Below, in pieces: positions 6,268 to 13,173 of a stretch of 13,173 bases of DNA. How positions within the stretch are numbered: the first letter of the stretch is position 1; each line of letters begins with the position of its first letter. Both the position numbers and the translations under genes were made by a program. Source of the stretch: Candidatus Nomurabacteria bacterium (GTDB taxonomy: Bacteria; Patescibacteriota; Minisyncoccia; Phycocordibacterales; UBA9973); assembly GCA_943354525.1 (NCBI GenBank), contig CALRCI010000004.1, positions 1-13,173 of the forward strand, in the 5' to 3' direction. Under the pieces are notes generated by a model. That model had not been told where the DNA came from. It did not search any database and saw only the letters and a list, made by a program, of their open reading frames with translations.

Positions 6268-8260
6268 CAGAGAGCAGAACAGGAATAATCAGCGGACGCT
6301 TGGCTGTCTTTTGGAAGAGAAATTTCGAGAGATTCTCGCCGAGCGTGCCCTTGATGGCATCGAAGTCAATCGGGTTCTGACGCGCCGCGCCGTCTTCGAT
6401 CGTCTTTTTGATGATGTGACGCGCTTCGCGGAGGAGATCCTGAGATTCTTTGAGATAGACGAATCCGCGGGAGATGATGTCGGGAGATTTGCGGAGCTTG
6501 CCGGTGGCCGTATCGACAGTTGCGACGACGACGAACATGCCGTCTTCGGCGAGCATTTGGCGATCACGAATGACGACTTCCTGTTCATCGCCGACGGAGA
6601 ATCCATCAACCATCATCGGACCGGCCGGAGCTTTTTCTTTGCGAACGGTAATTTTCTTGCCGCCGTCTACGATTTCAATGATCGAGCCGTTGTCGGGAAT
6701 GACGATATGATCTTCGGGCATGCCGAGATCCATGGCAAGTTCCTTGTGGAGTTCGAGGTGATAGTGGTGGCCGTGAATCGGAATGAAGAAGCGAGGATGC
6801 GTTTTGCGGTGCAGCCAACGAATGTCTTCTTTGTTGCCGTGGCCGGTCGCGTGGACGAAATCTTCACCCGGCGTGCGGTAACTGATGATTTTCAATCCTT
6901 GGCGTGAGAGACCGTCTTTCATTTTCTGTACGGCACGTTCATTGCCAGGCACGATTGAGGCCGAGAGAATGACGGTGTCGCCTTTCTTCAGAGCGAAACG
7001 CTTGTCAGTCTTGTTCGCGGCGCGGTTGAGTCCGGAGAATTCTTCACCTTGGCCGCCGGTCGTGAGTACGATGAGTTTTCCTGGGGGGTAATTTTCGATT
7101 TGATCCATCGGGACAAGCGTATCTTTTTTCGGAGTATACAGCCCAGCTTCGATGGCGACTTCGATGTTGGCTTTCATGGAACGGCCATTCAAGACGACTT
7201 TCTTACCGAGCATTTCAGCAATCTGCATGACTTTGATGAGGCGGCTGATGTGCGATGCAAAGGCGGCGATGATGATGCGTCCGTGCACACGGCGAATAAT
7301 ATTTTCCAGTCCTTGATGCACTTTGATTTCCGGCAGTGCGAAGCCCTCGTTCTCGATGTTGGTCGAGTCAGTCATGAGGAGGAGGACATTGGCGTCGTCG
7401 AAAATTTTATACGCTTCTTCTTCTTCGGCCGAGACGACACCATCTACCTGATCGAGTTTGTAGTCGCCGGGAGTGACAATCCAGCCGTAGGGAGTTTCAA
7501 TGATGATGCCCATCGAATCAGGAATTGTGTGCGTGACGCCGAAGAATCGAACGCGGATATTACCGCACATGATGACGTCGTTCTTCTCGACAACCTGTAC
7601 ATTGAGCGGCGGGAGATGCGGGAATTCGCTCTGACGCTTCTTCATCATGAGAATGGAGAGATTGCGCGAGTAGAGTGGAGGATTACCGATGCGATCCATG
7701 ACAAGCGGAATGCCACCGATGTGGTCGAGGTGGCCGTGCGTGACGAGCATGGCGCGAATCTTGCCCTTGCGCTCTTCGAGGTAGCGTGTGTTCGGGATCT
7801 GGTAGTCGATGCCGGGAGTGTCGCCGTTTGCGAAGAACATGCCGGCATCGACGACGATAATGTCGTCGCCGATTTCAATGGCCGTCATGTTCTTGCCGAT
7901 TTCTTCGACGCCGCCGAGCGGAATGATGCGGACGACGCCGGGTGCCGGAGCGGGAATTTTTGAAGTTAATTTCGGGCGCGTACTTTCATCAGTCGTTGAT
8001 ACGGCGCGTGGCGCGCGCGAAACACGCTTGCCTTTGAATTTGGAGTACTGGAAGGTGCTGCTGGTCGGACGATCACGACGATCTGTCGGACGGGGACTGC
8101 GATTTCCGTGATTCGGATTTCGTGCAGGTCCTCCGCCATGGCGTTGCGGATGCGGATGTGCGTGTGGCGTAGGCTGCGATGGCTTCTTCATCTCTGATTT
8201 ATCGACGAGCGAATCGAGGATCGCGCCTAATGGTGATTTGGAATGCTTGGATTGAGGCAT
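6263..8260 (-). CDS. rnj: Ribonuclease J with basic N-terminal extension
   Basis: Metallo-beta-lactamase/beta-CASP RNase with 5'-3' exonuclease and endonuclease activity in mRNA decay and rRNA processing. 665 residues against about 555 usual; the excess is an extension of roughly 108 residues, low in complexity and rich in His, Pro, Arg, Ser and Asn. The core starts at VVRIIPLGGVEEIGKNM (109 on). Motifs seen: THGHLDHIGG with H175, H177, D179 and H180 as metal ligands, THTIPDSMG, TPGDYKLD, LLMTDSTN, AAFASHISR, LSASIVPGNE, HATGHGNKEDI, and FIPIHGHHYHL near the end of the beta-CASP/lactamase part. A C-terminal domain (about 550-665) follows, as is normal for RNase J. Start: ATG at 8260 with no Shine-Dalgarno sequence; the extension is kept because it is in frame and codon use is continuous. 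The next gene upstream ends 45 nt away. Confidence 0.96.
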   Translation of the reverse strand: MPQSKHSKSPLGAILDSLVDKSEMKKPSQPTPHAHPHPQRHGGGPARNPNHGNRSPRPTDRRDRPTSSTFQYSKFKGKRVSRAPRAVSTTDESTRPKLTSKIPAPAPGVVRIIPLGGVEEIGKNMTAIEIGDDIIVVDAGMFFANGDTPGIDYQIPNTRYLEERKGKIRAMLVTHGHLDHIGGIPLVMDRIGNPPLYSRNLSILMMKKRQSEFPHLPPLNVQVVEKNDVIMCGNIRVRFFGVTHTIPDSMGIIIETPYGWIVTPGDYKLDQVDGVVSAEEEEAYKIFDDANVLLLMTDSTNIENEGFALPEIKVHQGLENIIRRVHGRIIIAAFASHISRLIKVMQIAEMLGKKVVLNGRSMKANIEVAIEAGLYTPKKDTLVPMDQIENYPPGKLIVLTTGGQGEEFSGLNRAANKTDKRFALKKGDTVILSASIVPGNERAVQKMKDGLSRQGLKIISYRTPGEDFVHATGHGNKEDIRWLHRKTHPRFFIPIHGHHYHLELHKELAMDLGMPEDHIVIPDNGSIIEIVDGGKKITVRKEKAPAGPMMVDGFSVGDEQEVVIRDRQMLAEDGMFVVVATVDTATGKLRKSPDIISRGFVYLKESQDLLREARHIIKKTIEDGAARQNPIDFDAIKGTLGENLSKFLFQKTAKRPLIIPVLLSV

Positions 8261-8305
8261 AGACAGTAAGTAATTAGTAGTAAATAGAAAATAGAGAATT
8301 TGAAA

Positions 8306-10057
8306 TTATTTCTCTGATTTTTTTAGAAATATTTTCCAGACAGAATCAGTCTCACGATACCACGTATAGACATTGGCGAATCGGTCGGAAGGGTTAGTAA
8401 TATGGTCGAGCGTAATGCCGTTGATGTCATCGCGCACAGCATAAATGAAATCCGGACTGTAGACGAATACTGCCGGCGCATCAGAGACTACCTGATTGAC
8501 GAACGAGAGATAGAGTTTCGTACGCGCATCTGCATCGAGTGTCTCGCCGGCTTTCTCGAGGAATGTATCAGCGCGGGCCGATGTATACATGGCGATATTG
8601 AGTCCCGGATCAGTGCGCTCACTTGAATGCCAGAAGGCGTAGAGGTCGGCTTCGTGGCTGATGACTTCGCCGAAGAATAGAGCGTCGTATTTGCGTGGAC
8701 GGATGATGGTCTGATTGAGAGAACCCATGTCGTAGATTTTCACATCTACCGTAATGCCGATCGTGGCAAGTTCATCACGAATCAAGTATGCGGCACCTTT
8801 GAGCTCGGGATCGTCGGAAGTCGACAGCGAGAAGGAAAGCGGAGCGCTCGCAGATTTCTTCGTCTTCTTGATGAGAACGCCGCTGGCATTCTTCGTCCAT
8901 CCAGCTTTGGCGAGGACGGCAAGCGCACCTTCTGGATCCGGTGCTGGGACAGCGCCTGAAATCTCCTCTACGGGCAGGACGTGCGGCGGAATCGGACCGG
9001 CGACAGGTACGCCGTAGCCTCTGAGCACTTCAGCGATGATTTTATTCTTGTCGATCGTCATATCGATGGCTTGCAGGATGTGCTTGTCAGTGAAGATCGG
9101 AGCCTGGCTTTGGTTCACGAAAAATCCAAAAACGCGCGGCAGGGTCGTGGTGATGAGACGCGCACCGCTTTTCTTGAGCGTATCGGCTGATTCAGGAGAC
9201 ACGGCGTTGACCGCATCAACAGTGTTGCTCTGCCATCCAGCAACCGCACTTGCTTCGTCATCGTAGAATTTCAGCACAAGGGTCTGCAGATACGGTTTGC
9301 CGAGCGCGAAGTGATTGAATGCGCGGAGCGTATATGAGGATGGCAAACCGCTGCCGGTGTTCTTAATGCTCGAGACGGCATACGGTCCGGAGCCGACGGC
9401 GTTGATATTGAGATCGGAGAGGCCGAATTGTTCGGGAGTGAGTTTGCTCCAGAGATGTTCGGGCAGGATGCCAATTGTCGTCGTATCGAGGAATCCGGCG
9501 TAGCGTTTGCGGAGCGCAAATGTCACCGTGTGTGCGTCTGGTGCGGCGACCGTGACACCATCCCAATTCACTTTCTTCGGACTCTTCACGAGATCATCTT
9601 TGGCCATCGTAATTGTGTACAGAACATCAGCTGAAGTAAGCGGCTTGCCGTCGTGGAACGTGAGATGATCACGGAGTGTAAACGTGTACGTCAGGCCGTC
9701 AGCCGAAACCGCATATTCAGACGCGAGATCGGGCACGAGCGTACCATCAGGCATGCGGCGCATGAGGCCTGAATAGACGAGCGCGGAGAGGCTTCGATCG
9801 GCATCAGAGAGTGCGAGGACTGGATTGACGAAGCGGGGGGTGCCGACAACGCCTTCAGTCCAGGTGCCGCCGTAGGCTGGCGTATCTACCATGAAATGCT
9901 TGTTTACTTTGTAGAACACCATCAGCGTGGAGAGCACGAATGCGCCGAGCAAGATTGAGAAAAACACCCACTCACGCTTGGTGAATGTGTGTACGACGCG
10001 GATCAATTCCGCTCGTGTCGGGAGAATTTTTGAAAATACTTTTTTGATGTTGTTCAT
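8306..10057 (-). CDS. Family 5 extracellular solute-binding protein, membrane-anchored
   Basis: Binding component of peptide/nickel-type (OppA/DppA) ABC importers. 583 residues from the ATG. Residues 30-49 (WVFFSILLGAFVLSTLMVFY) form one membrane helix after a 29-residue basic cytoplasmic tail. There is no lipobox Cys, so it is anchored by the helix, not by lipid. The outside domain starts GGTWTEGVVGTPRFVNPVLA and carries typical SBP_bac_5 segments: LVYSGLMRRMPDGTLVPDLA, YTFTLRDHLTFHDGKPLTSADVLYTI, and ITLDHITNPSDRFANVY near the C-terminus. No ABC permease or ATPase genes are adjacent; secG is 27 nt upstream and rnj 45 nt downstream. A TTG four codons earlier (10069) is possible, but the ATG is preferred. 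The substrate is unknown, probably peptides. Confidence 0.93.
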   Translation of the reverse strand: MNNIKKVFSKILPTRAELIRVVHTFTKREWVFFSILLGAFVLSTLMVFYKVNKHFMVDTPAYGGTWTEGVVGTPRFVNPVLALSDADRSLSALVYSGLMRRMPDGTLVPDLASEYAVSADGLTYTFTLRDHLTFHDGKPLTSADVLYTITMAKDDLVKSPKKVNWDGVTVAAPDAHTVTFALRKRYAGFLDTTTIGILPEHLWSKLTPEQFGLSDLNINAVGSGPYAVSSIKNTGSGLPSSYTLRAFNHFALGKPYLQTLVLKFYDDEASAVAGWQSNTVDAVNAVSPESADTLKKSGARLITTTLPRVFGFFVNQSQAPIFTDKHILQAIDMTIDKNKIIAEVLRGYGVPVAGPIPPHVLPVEEISGAVPAPDPEGALAVLAKAGWTKNASGVLIKKTKKSASAPLSFSLSTSDDPELKGAAYLIRDELATIGITVDVKIYDMGSLNQTIIRPRKYDALFFGEVISHEADLYAFWHSSERTDPGLNIAMYTSARADTFLEKAGETLDADARTKLYLSFVNQVVSDAPAVFVYSPDFIYAVRDDINGITLDHITNPSDRFANVYTWYRETDSVWKIFLKKSEK

Positions 10058-10084
10058 AAAAGGGCACAACCCTCACGGAGAGAG

Positions 10085-10315
10085 CTACGCGAAAATCGTG
10101 GCGAATGTCGCGACTGCGAACAAAATGCCAATGACGATGGTTGCGATGAAGAGGAACTTTTCACTGCCGCGGCGCGTATGGAAGGCGACATCACTGTCAC
10201 CACCGCCGAATGCACCACCCAAGGAAGCTCCCGACTGCTGAAGCAGGATCGAGACGATGAGGAGGACTGAGAGGGCTATTTCGATATATGGCAGTGCTTT
10301 GAGCAAGCTGTGCAT
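10085..10315 (-). CDS. secG: Preprotein translocase subunit SecG
   Basis: Small subunit of the SecYEG channel. 76 residues, typical for SecG: a first membrane helix (about 7-27, ending SILLQQ), the conserved glycine-rich loop SGASLGGAFGGGDSDVAFHTRRGSEKFL, and a second helix (FIATIVIGILFAVATFATIF). The loop, with its Gly-Gly-Gly and R-R-G-x-E-K, is diagnostic. The frame stays open to 10396, but that extension would translate a repeat hairpin; the ATG at 10315 sits 6 nt after a -10 box and gives the normal length. First gene of the - strand run that continues with the solute-binding protein and rnj. Confidence 0.93.
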   Translation of the reverse strand: MHSLLKALPYIEIALSVLLIVSILLQQSGASLGGAFGGGDSDVAFHTRRGSEKFLFIATIVIGILFAVATFATIFA

Positions 10316-10321
10316 GCCACG

Positions 10322-10350
10322 AGTATGCCAGAAAAGCCCTAAATTTGCAA
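10322..10350 (-). promoter_or_regulatory. secG promoter, leaderless type
   Basis: On the - strand: TTGCAA (10345-10350), a 17-bp spacer, then CATACT (10322-10327) preceded by TGG, an extended -10 feature. The ATG follows six bases later. Confidence 0.6.
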
Positions 10351-10356
10351 ATTTCT

Positions 10357-10377
10357 CGCCAAGGCGTCGCCTTGGCG
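10357..10377. repeat. GCCAAGG-N5-CCTTGGC hairpin, copy 2
   Basis: Ten-bp arms CGCCAAGGCG and CGCCTTGGCG around a single T. It lies just upstream of the secG -35 box, in a divergent spacer, so it cannot be a terminator for either neighbour's end. Confidence 0.75.
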
Positions 10378-10386
10378 TTATCCACA
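10378..10386 (+). other. Exact DnaA-box sequence
   Basis: TTATCCACA, the consensus DnaA box, lies between two hairpins in a 199-bp divergent intergenic region and abuts copy 2 of the hairpin. A single box is not enough to call an origin. A one-mismatch form (TTATCCCCA, - strand, 3931-3939) also lies shortly after hairpin copy 1. Confidence 0.4.
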
Positions 10387-10396
10387 GATTTCTCAA

Positions 10397-10425
10397 TTTT
10401 TGCCAAGGCTACGCCTTGGCAAAAA
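10397..10425. repeat. GCCAAGG-N5-CCTTGGC hairpin, copy 3
   Basis: Thirteen-bp arms, TTTTTGCCAAGGC and GCCTTGGCAAAAA, with a TAC centre. It has a terminator-like T tract on both strands but lies in a divergent spacer. It is paired with copy 2 at a distance of 19 bp, an arrangement like a REP doublet. The rest of the spacer up to 10514 is AT-rich. It contains a small inverted repeat (TCCTAT at 10451 and ATAGGA at 10464) and weak promoter-like boxes for purM (TTTACT at 10443 and TAGGAT at 10465). Confidence 0.75.
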
Positions 10426-10514
10426 GGGGATATTCGAGGGTCTTTACTTTTCCTATTAAAAGCATAGGATGTCAATAAATATATAAAATTTTCTAAAAAC
10501 TAAAAACAATCAAC

Positions 10515-11663
10515 ATGAAAAAAGGAAATTCAAACGAAGGCAATACCGGATCTGCCTATGCAAAAGCCGGTGTGAATTATGACGACGTTGATCCGTACAA
10601 GCTTATGGCTCAAGAGTGCGCTAAACAAACTTCCGAAGTAGTTGGTAATCCGCTGATGTTATTTGTAGAAGACGGAACTTCTCGCGGAGAAAGCGCATTT
10701 CTCATGGGGTACAAAGGCCGATACTTCGCCACAGTCATCGAAGGACTCGGCAGCAAGAATCTGGTGGCTGACAAAATGGAAGAACTGACGGGTAAATGTT
10801 TTTACGGTCCAATTGCGCAAGATACTATAGCAATGATTGTCAATGACATGATTACGGTTAATGCATTACCGGTTGTTATCACGCAGCATATTGATATGGG
10901 CAATGATGACTTCTTCAAAAAGTTTCCGAAAAAAGCAAAGAAACTTGCACTCGGCTGGCGGGATGCATGTATTGATTCAGGCGCCGTGTGGGGTCCCGGA
11001 GAAACTGCCGTACTCAAAGGCATTATCATACCCGATACAATTTCACTTTCCGGTTCAGCATTCGGATTTCTCGATCCGAAGAATAAGATTGAGGAATCGA
11101 AAATTTGTGCAGGTGATGTGATTGTGTGCGTGGAAAGCTCAGGCATTCATGCCAACGGACTTTCGCTGGCGCGTAAAATTGCAGAGGGTTTGCCAAAAGG
11201 ATATCTGACCAATGTCTATGGCGGTAAATTTTTTGGTGAATTGCTTTTGAAACCCACGCACATTTATGTACCCTTCATGAAAGAATGTATGAAGAGGAAC
11301 GTTGACCCGCATTATGCCGTAAATGTTACAGGGCATGGTCTTCGTAAGTTCATGCGACCAAACATTCCGTTCCAGTATGTTTTAGACAATGTATTGCAAA
11401 ACGTGCATCCGGAATTTAAATTCATTCAGGAGCATGGAAACGTGAGTGATGAAGATATGCTGGGAACGTTCAATATGGGTGTCGGATTTGCGCTCTATGT
11501 TTCTCCAAATGACGCAGGTGAAGTCATTGCGGCCGCAAAACAGTGCGGACTTAATGCATGGATTGGCGGACATGTAAGAGAAGCGAGAGATAACAAAAAA
11601 GAAGTAATTGTTATGGAACGCAGTGTCACCTTCAGTGAAGAGTCGATGACTATTCGCGCATAA
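10515..11663 (+). CDS. purM: PurM-like AIR synthetase (phosphoribosylformylglycinamidine cyclo-ligase), divergent
   Basis: PurM closes the imidazole ring of FGAM to AIR in purine synthesis, using ATP. 382 residues against about 345 usual. Family signatures in order: SAYAKAGVNYDDVDPYK (13-29; compare YKDAGVD), EGLGSKN (76-82; DGVGTK in E. coli), NDM at the VND position, WGPGETA (159-165; GGETA in classical PurM), ESSGIHANGLSLARKI (207 on), LLKPTHIYV, NVTGHGLRKFMR (classical TGGGFWENIPR), and GTFNMGVGFAL. The key motifs are recognisable but altered, so either a divergent PurM branch or a related PurM-superfamily enzyme is possible. No other pur gene is nearby. Base composition is more AT-rich than in rnj or gyrB, consistent with transfer. 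No Shine-Dalgarno sequence precedes the ATG. A strong terminator follows the stop. Confidence 0.85.
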   Translation: MKKGNSNEGNTGSAYAKAGVNYDDVDPYKLMAQECAKQTSEVVGNPLMLFVEDGTSRGESAFLMGYKGRYFATVIEGLGSKNLVADKMEELTGKCFYGPIAQDTIAMIVNDMITVNALPVVITQHIDMGNDDFFKKFPKKAKKLALGWRDACIDSGAVWGPGETAVLKGIIIPDTISLSGSAFGFLDPKNKIEESKICAGDVIVCVESSGIHANGLSLARKIAEGLPKGYLTNVYGGKFFGELLLKPTHIYVPFMKECMKRNVDPHYAVNVTGHGLRKFMRPNIPFQYVLDNVLQNVHPEFKFIQEHGNVSDEDMLGTFNMGVGFALYVSPNDAGEVIAAAKQCGLNAWIGGHVREARDNKKEVIVMERSVTFSEESMTIRA

Positions 11664-11686
11664 TGCTTTTTCATTACATTTTTAAC

Positions 11687-11716
11687 AAAAGAGCTTCGAA
11701 ATTCGAAGCTCTTTTT
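11687..11716 (+). terminator. Terminator after purM
   Basis: Fourteen-bp arms, AAAAGAGCTTCGAA and TTCGAAGCTCTTTT, with one central A, then T5 in total. It lies 23 bases after the stop and before the gyrB promoter, separating the two transcripts. Confidence 0.9.
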
Positions 11717-11737
11717 CTATTGTTTTACCCAGAAATT

Positions 11738-11746
11738 TGGTATACT
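11738..11746 (+). promoter_or_regulatory. gyrB promoter, extended -10
   Basis: TGG directly followed by TATACT (11741-11746), an extended -10 element; no clear -35 is seen. A start near 11753 would give a leader of about 42 nt. The leader has AGGGGG too far (about 20 nt) from the ATG to act as a normal ribosome site, then a U-rich stretch up to the start codon. Confidence 0.5.
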
Positions 11747-11794
11747 AGCTAGGTAGTTTTATCACCTATTAGGGGGCTTATTTTTTTAATTTTT

Positions 11795-13173
11795 ATGGCA
11801 GACAAAGACAAGAAACCGGCTCGAAAAGAAGGCTCATACAGCGCCGAAGATATCTCAGTCCTCGAAGGTCTCGAACCAGTCCGACGCCGTCCCGGCATGT
11901 ACATCGGCTCAACCGGTCCCGACGGTCTCCACCATCTCGTGTGGGAAATTTTTGATAACTCGCGCGATGAGGCGATGGGCGGATTTTGTAATCACATCGA
12001 AGTTGCACTTCTTCCAGAGAATCGCGTGCGCGTCGTGGACAATGGCCGCGGTATTCCCGTTGATATCCACTCGAAGACCAAAGTCTCTGCACTCGAGACG
12101 ATTATGACGACACTGCACGCCGGTGGTAAATTCGGCGGCGAAGGCTACAAAGTTTCCGGCGGTCTCCACGGCGTTGGCGCATCAGTTGTGAATGCGCTCT
12201 CGGTCTATACTCGCGCACTCGTTCACAAAGACGGCGGCGTCTACGTCCAGGAATATTCCAAAGGCAAGAAAAAAGCCGCAGTGAAGAAAATCGGTTCGAC
12301 GAAGAAGAACGGTACGATTATCACCTTCGAACCTGACGCAGAAATTTTCAAAGAGGGAACTGAATTCAATCTCTCGACGATCATCAATCACCTCCGCCAG
12401 CAGGCGTATCTCGTGAAGGGTTTGAAAATCGATGTACTTGATGCGCGCGGCGTCGACCCTGATACGGATTTTGATAACGGATTTTATCTCGCCGAGGAAG
12501 GACTCAATATCCCATCGTACTCATTCTATTTCGAAGGCGGTCTCGCATCGCTCGTGAAATATTACAATCGCGGACAGAAAGTCGTGCAGGATAATCTCTT
12601 CTATGTCGAAAAAGAACTCGACAATGTCGGCGTGGAAATTTCGCTTCAATATATAGACGATATCGGTACGAAGATCGTGCCATTCGCAAACAACATCTAC
12701 ACTGCCGAAGGCGGTACGCATGTGACTGGTTTCAAAACTGCGCTCACGCGTTTGCTCAACACGTACGGCAAGAAAAATAATTTCATCAAAGAAGCTGATG
12801 GCGGATTTACTGGCGACGACGTGCTCGAAGGTCTCACGGCCGTTATCTCGGTGAAGCTCCGCGAAATCCAATTCGAAGGCCAGACGAAGGCGAAACTCGG
12901 TTCGATGGAAGCGCAGGGCGCAGTTGCGACCGTCTTCGGCGAAGCATTTGAGAACTTCCTCGAAGAACACCCAGACGATGCGAAGGGAATCATCAACAAA
13001 GCCATTCTCGCCGTTCGTGCCCGCAAAGCTGCAAAAGCTGCGAAAGATTCTATTCTCCGCAAAGGCGCGCTCGAAGGCATGACATTGCCGGGCAAACTCG
13101 CCGACTGTCAGACTAAAGATGCTGCAGAATCCGAGCTCTTCATCGTAGAAGGAGACTCGGCAGGCGGTACGGC
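11795..13173 (+). CDS. gyrB: DNA gyrase subunit B (3' partial)
   Basis: ATPase/TOPRIM subunit of the type IIA topoisomerase that introduces negative supercoils. 459 codons are visible and the frame runs off the right edge. The GHKL ATPase motifs are intact: LEPVRRRPGMYIG; catalytic Glu51 with Asn55 and DEA in the EIFDNSRDEA segment; Asp82 in DNGRGIP; and HAGGKFGG followed by SGGLHGVGASVVNALS. The transducer has the QTK loop (Gln363, Thr364, Lys365) in EGQTKAKLG. The window ends within the TOPRIM motif EGDSAGG (catalytic Glu452). Start: ATG followed by a short Lys-rich tail (ADKDKKPARKEGSY) before the conserved core. ParE cannot be excluded without the C-terminus, but GyrB is the likelier call. 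It is transcribed separately from purM. Confidence 0.93.
   Translation, partial: MADKDKKPARKEGSYSAEDISVLEGLEPVRRRPGMYIGSTGPDGLHHLVWEIFDNSRDEAMGGFCNHIEVALLPENRVRVVDNGRGIPVDIHSKTKVSALETIMTTLHAGGKFGGEGYKVSGGLHGVGASVVNALSVYTRALVHKDGGVYVQEYSKGKKKAAVKKIGSTKKNGTIITFEPDAEIFKEGTEFNLSTIINHLRQQAYLVKGLKIDVLDARGVDPDTDFDNGFYLAEEGLNIPSYSFYFEGGLASLVKYYNRGQKVVQDNLFYVEKELDNVGVEISLQYIDDIGTKIVPFANNIYTAEGGTHVTGFKTALTRLLNTYGKKNNFIKEADGGFTGDDVLEGLTAVISVKLREIQFEGQTKAKLGSMEAQGAVATVFGEAFENFLEEHPDDAKGIINKAILAVRARKAAKAAKDSILRKGALEGMTLPGKLADCQTKDAAESELFIVEGDSAGGT

Noticed and set aside
7049..7963. A 304-codon open frame on the + strand opposite rnj
   Set aside because: It is antisense to well-conserved RNase J motifs. 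Its protein is an Asp/Val/Arg-rich shadow with no recognisable motif; codon bias in rnj explains the open frame.
10058..10069. TTG start for the solute-binding protein four codons upstream
   Set aside because: An ATG is available with a normal basic N-terminus, and no ribosome-binding site favours the TTG.
10316..10396. N-terminal extension of SecG starting at 10396
   Set aside because: It would translate the secG promoter and a repeat hairpin, and would give an unusually long SecG.
11750..11794. Riboswitch or attenuator in the gyrB leader
   Set aside because: Only a weak 5-bp inverted repeat (TAGGT and ACCTA) and a U-rich stretch are present; there is no recognisable riboswitch structure.
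1..13173. A defence system, CRISPR array, prophage or transposon
   Set aside because: No cas, restriction, toxin-antitoxin, integrase or transposase motifs and no regularly spaced repeats were seen; nearly all genes are housekeeping or small unknowns.

Overview
The window looks like a chromosomal segment from a Candidate Phyla Radiation bacterium, most likely Parcubacteria-like (Patescibacteria). The reasons are a small housekeeping-rich gene set packed with gaps of a few bases, start codons mostly without a Shine-Dalgarno sequence, several -10 boxes placed 6-8 nt before the ATG (a leaderless layout), a MutY homologue without its iron-sulfur cluster, a solute-binding protein with no transporter partners in view, and short palindromic repeats inside and between genes. 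This assignment is inference; no rRNA is present. The genetic code looks standard.

Left part (1-4420), mostly + strand: an M1 zinc aminopeptidase cut by the left edge; a small convergent gene of unknown function (- strand, 2155-2511); then divergently a small membrane-anchored protein, a clusterless MutY-like adenine glycosylase, and a small coiled-coil protein. The last three are visibly more AT-rich than most of the window. Hairpin terminators close the M1 gene, mutY and the coiled-coil gene. The last is a perfect 32-bp palindrome that contains the stop codons of two convergent genes.

Middle (4414-10315), all - strand: a five-gene tandem run read as secG, a membrane-anchored family 5 solute-binding protein, RNase J with a long basic N-terminal extension, an MFS transporter, and an RluF-type 23S rRNA pseudouridine synthase. 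Gaps are 27, 45, 7 and 6 nt. At least one internal promoter is likely: a TATAAT that contains the rnj stop codon lies 6 nt before the MFS ATG.

Right part (10316-13173), + strand: a 199-bp divergent spacer with two GCCAAGG-N5-CCTTGGC hairpins and an exact DnaA-box sequence between them, then a divergent purM-like gene with its own terminator, then gyrB, cut by the right edge within its TOPRIM motif.

No tRNA, rRNA, CRISPR array, transposase or phage gene was found, and there is no convincing new multi-gene system. The most interesting signals are (1) palindromic repeats carried in frame inside protein genes, (2) the three-copy hairpin family, (3) the promoter architecture, and (4) the unusual MutY and PurM homologues.
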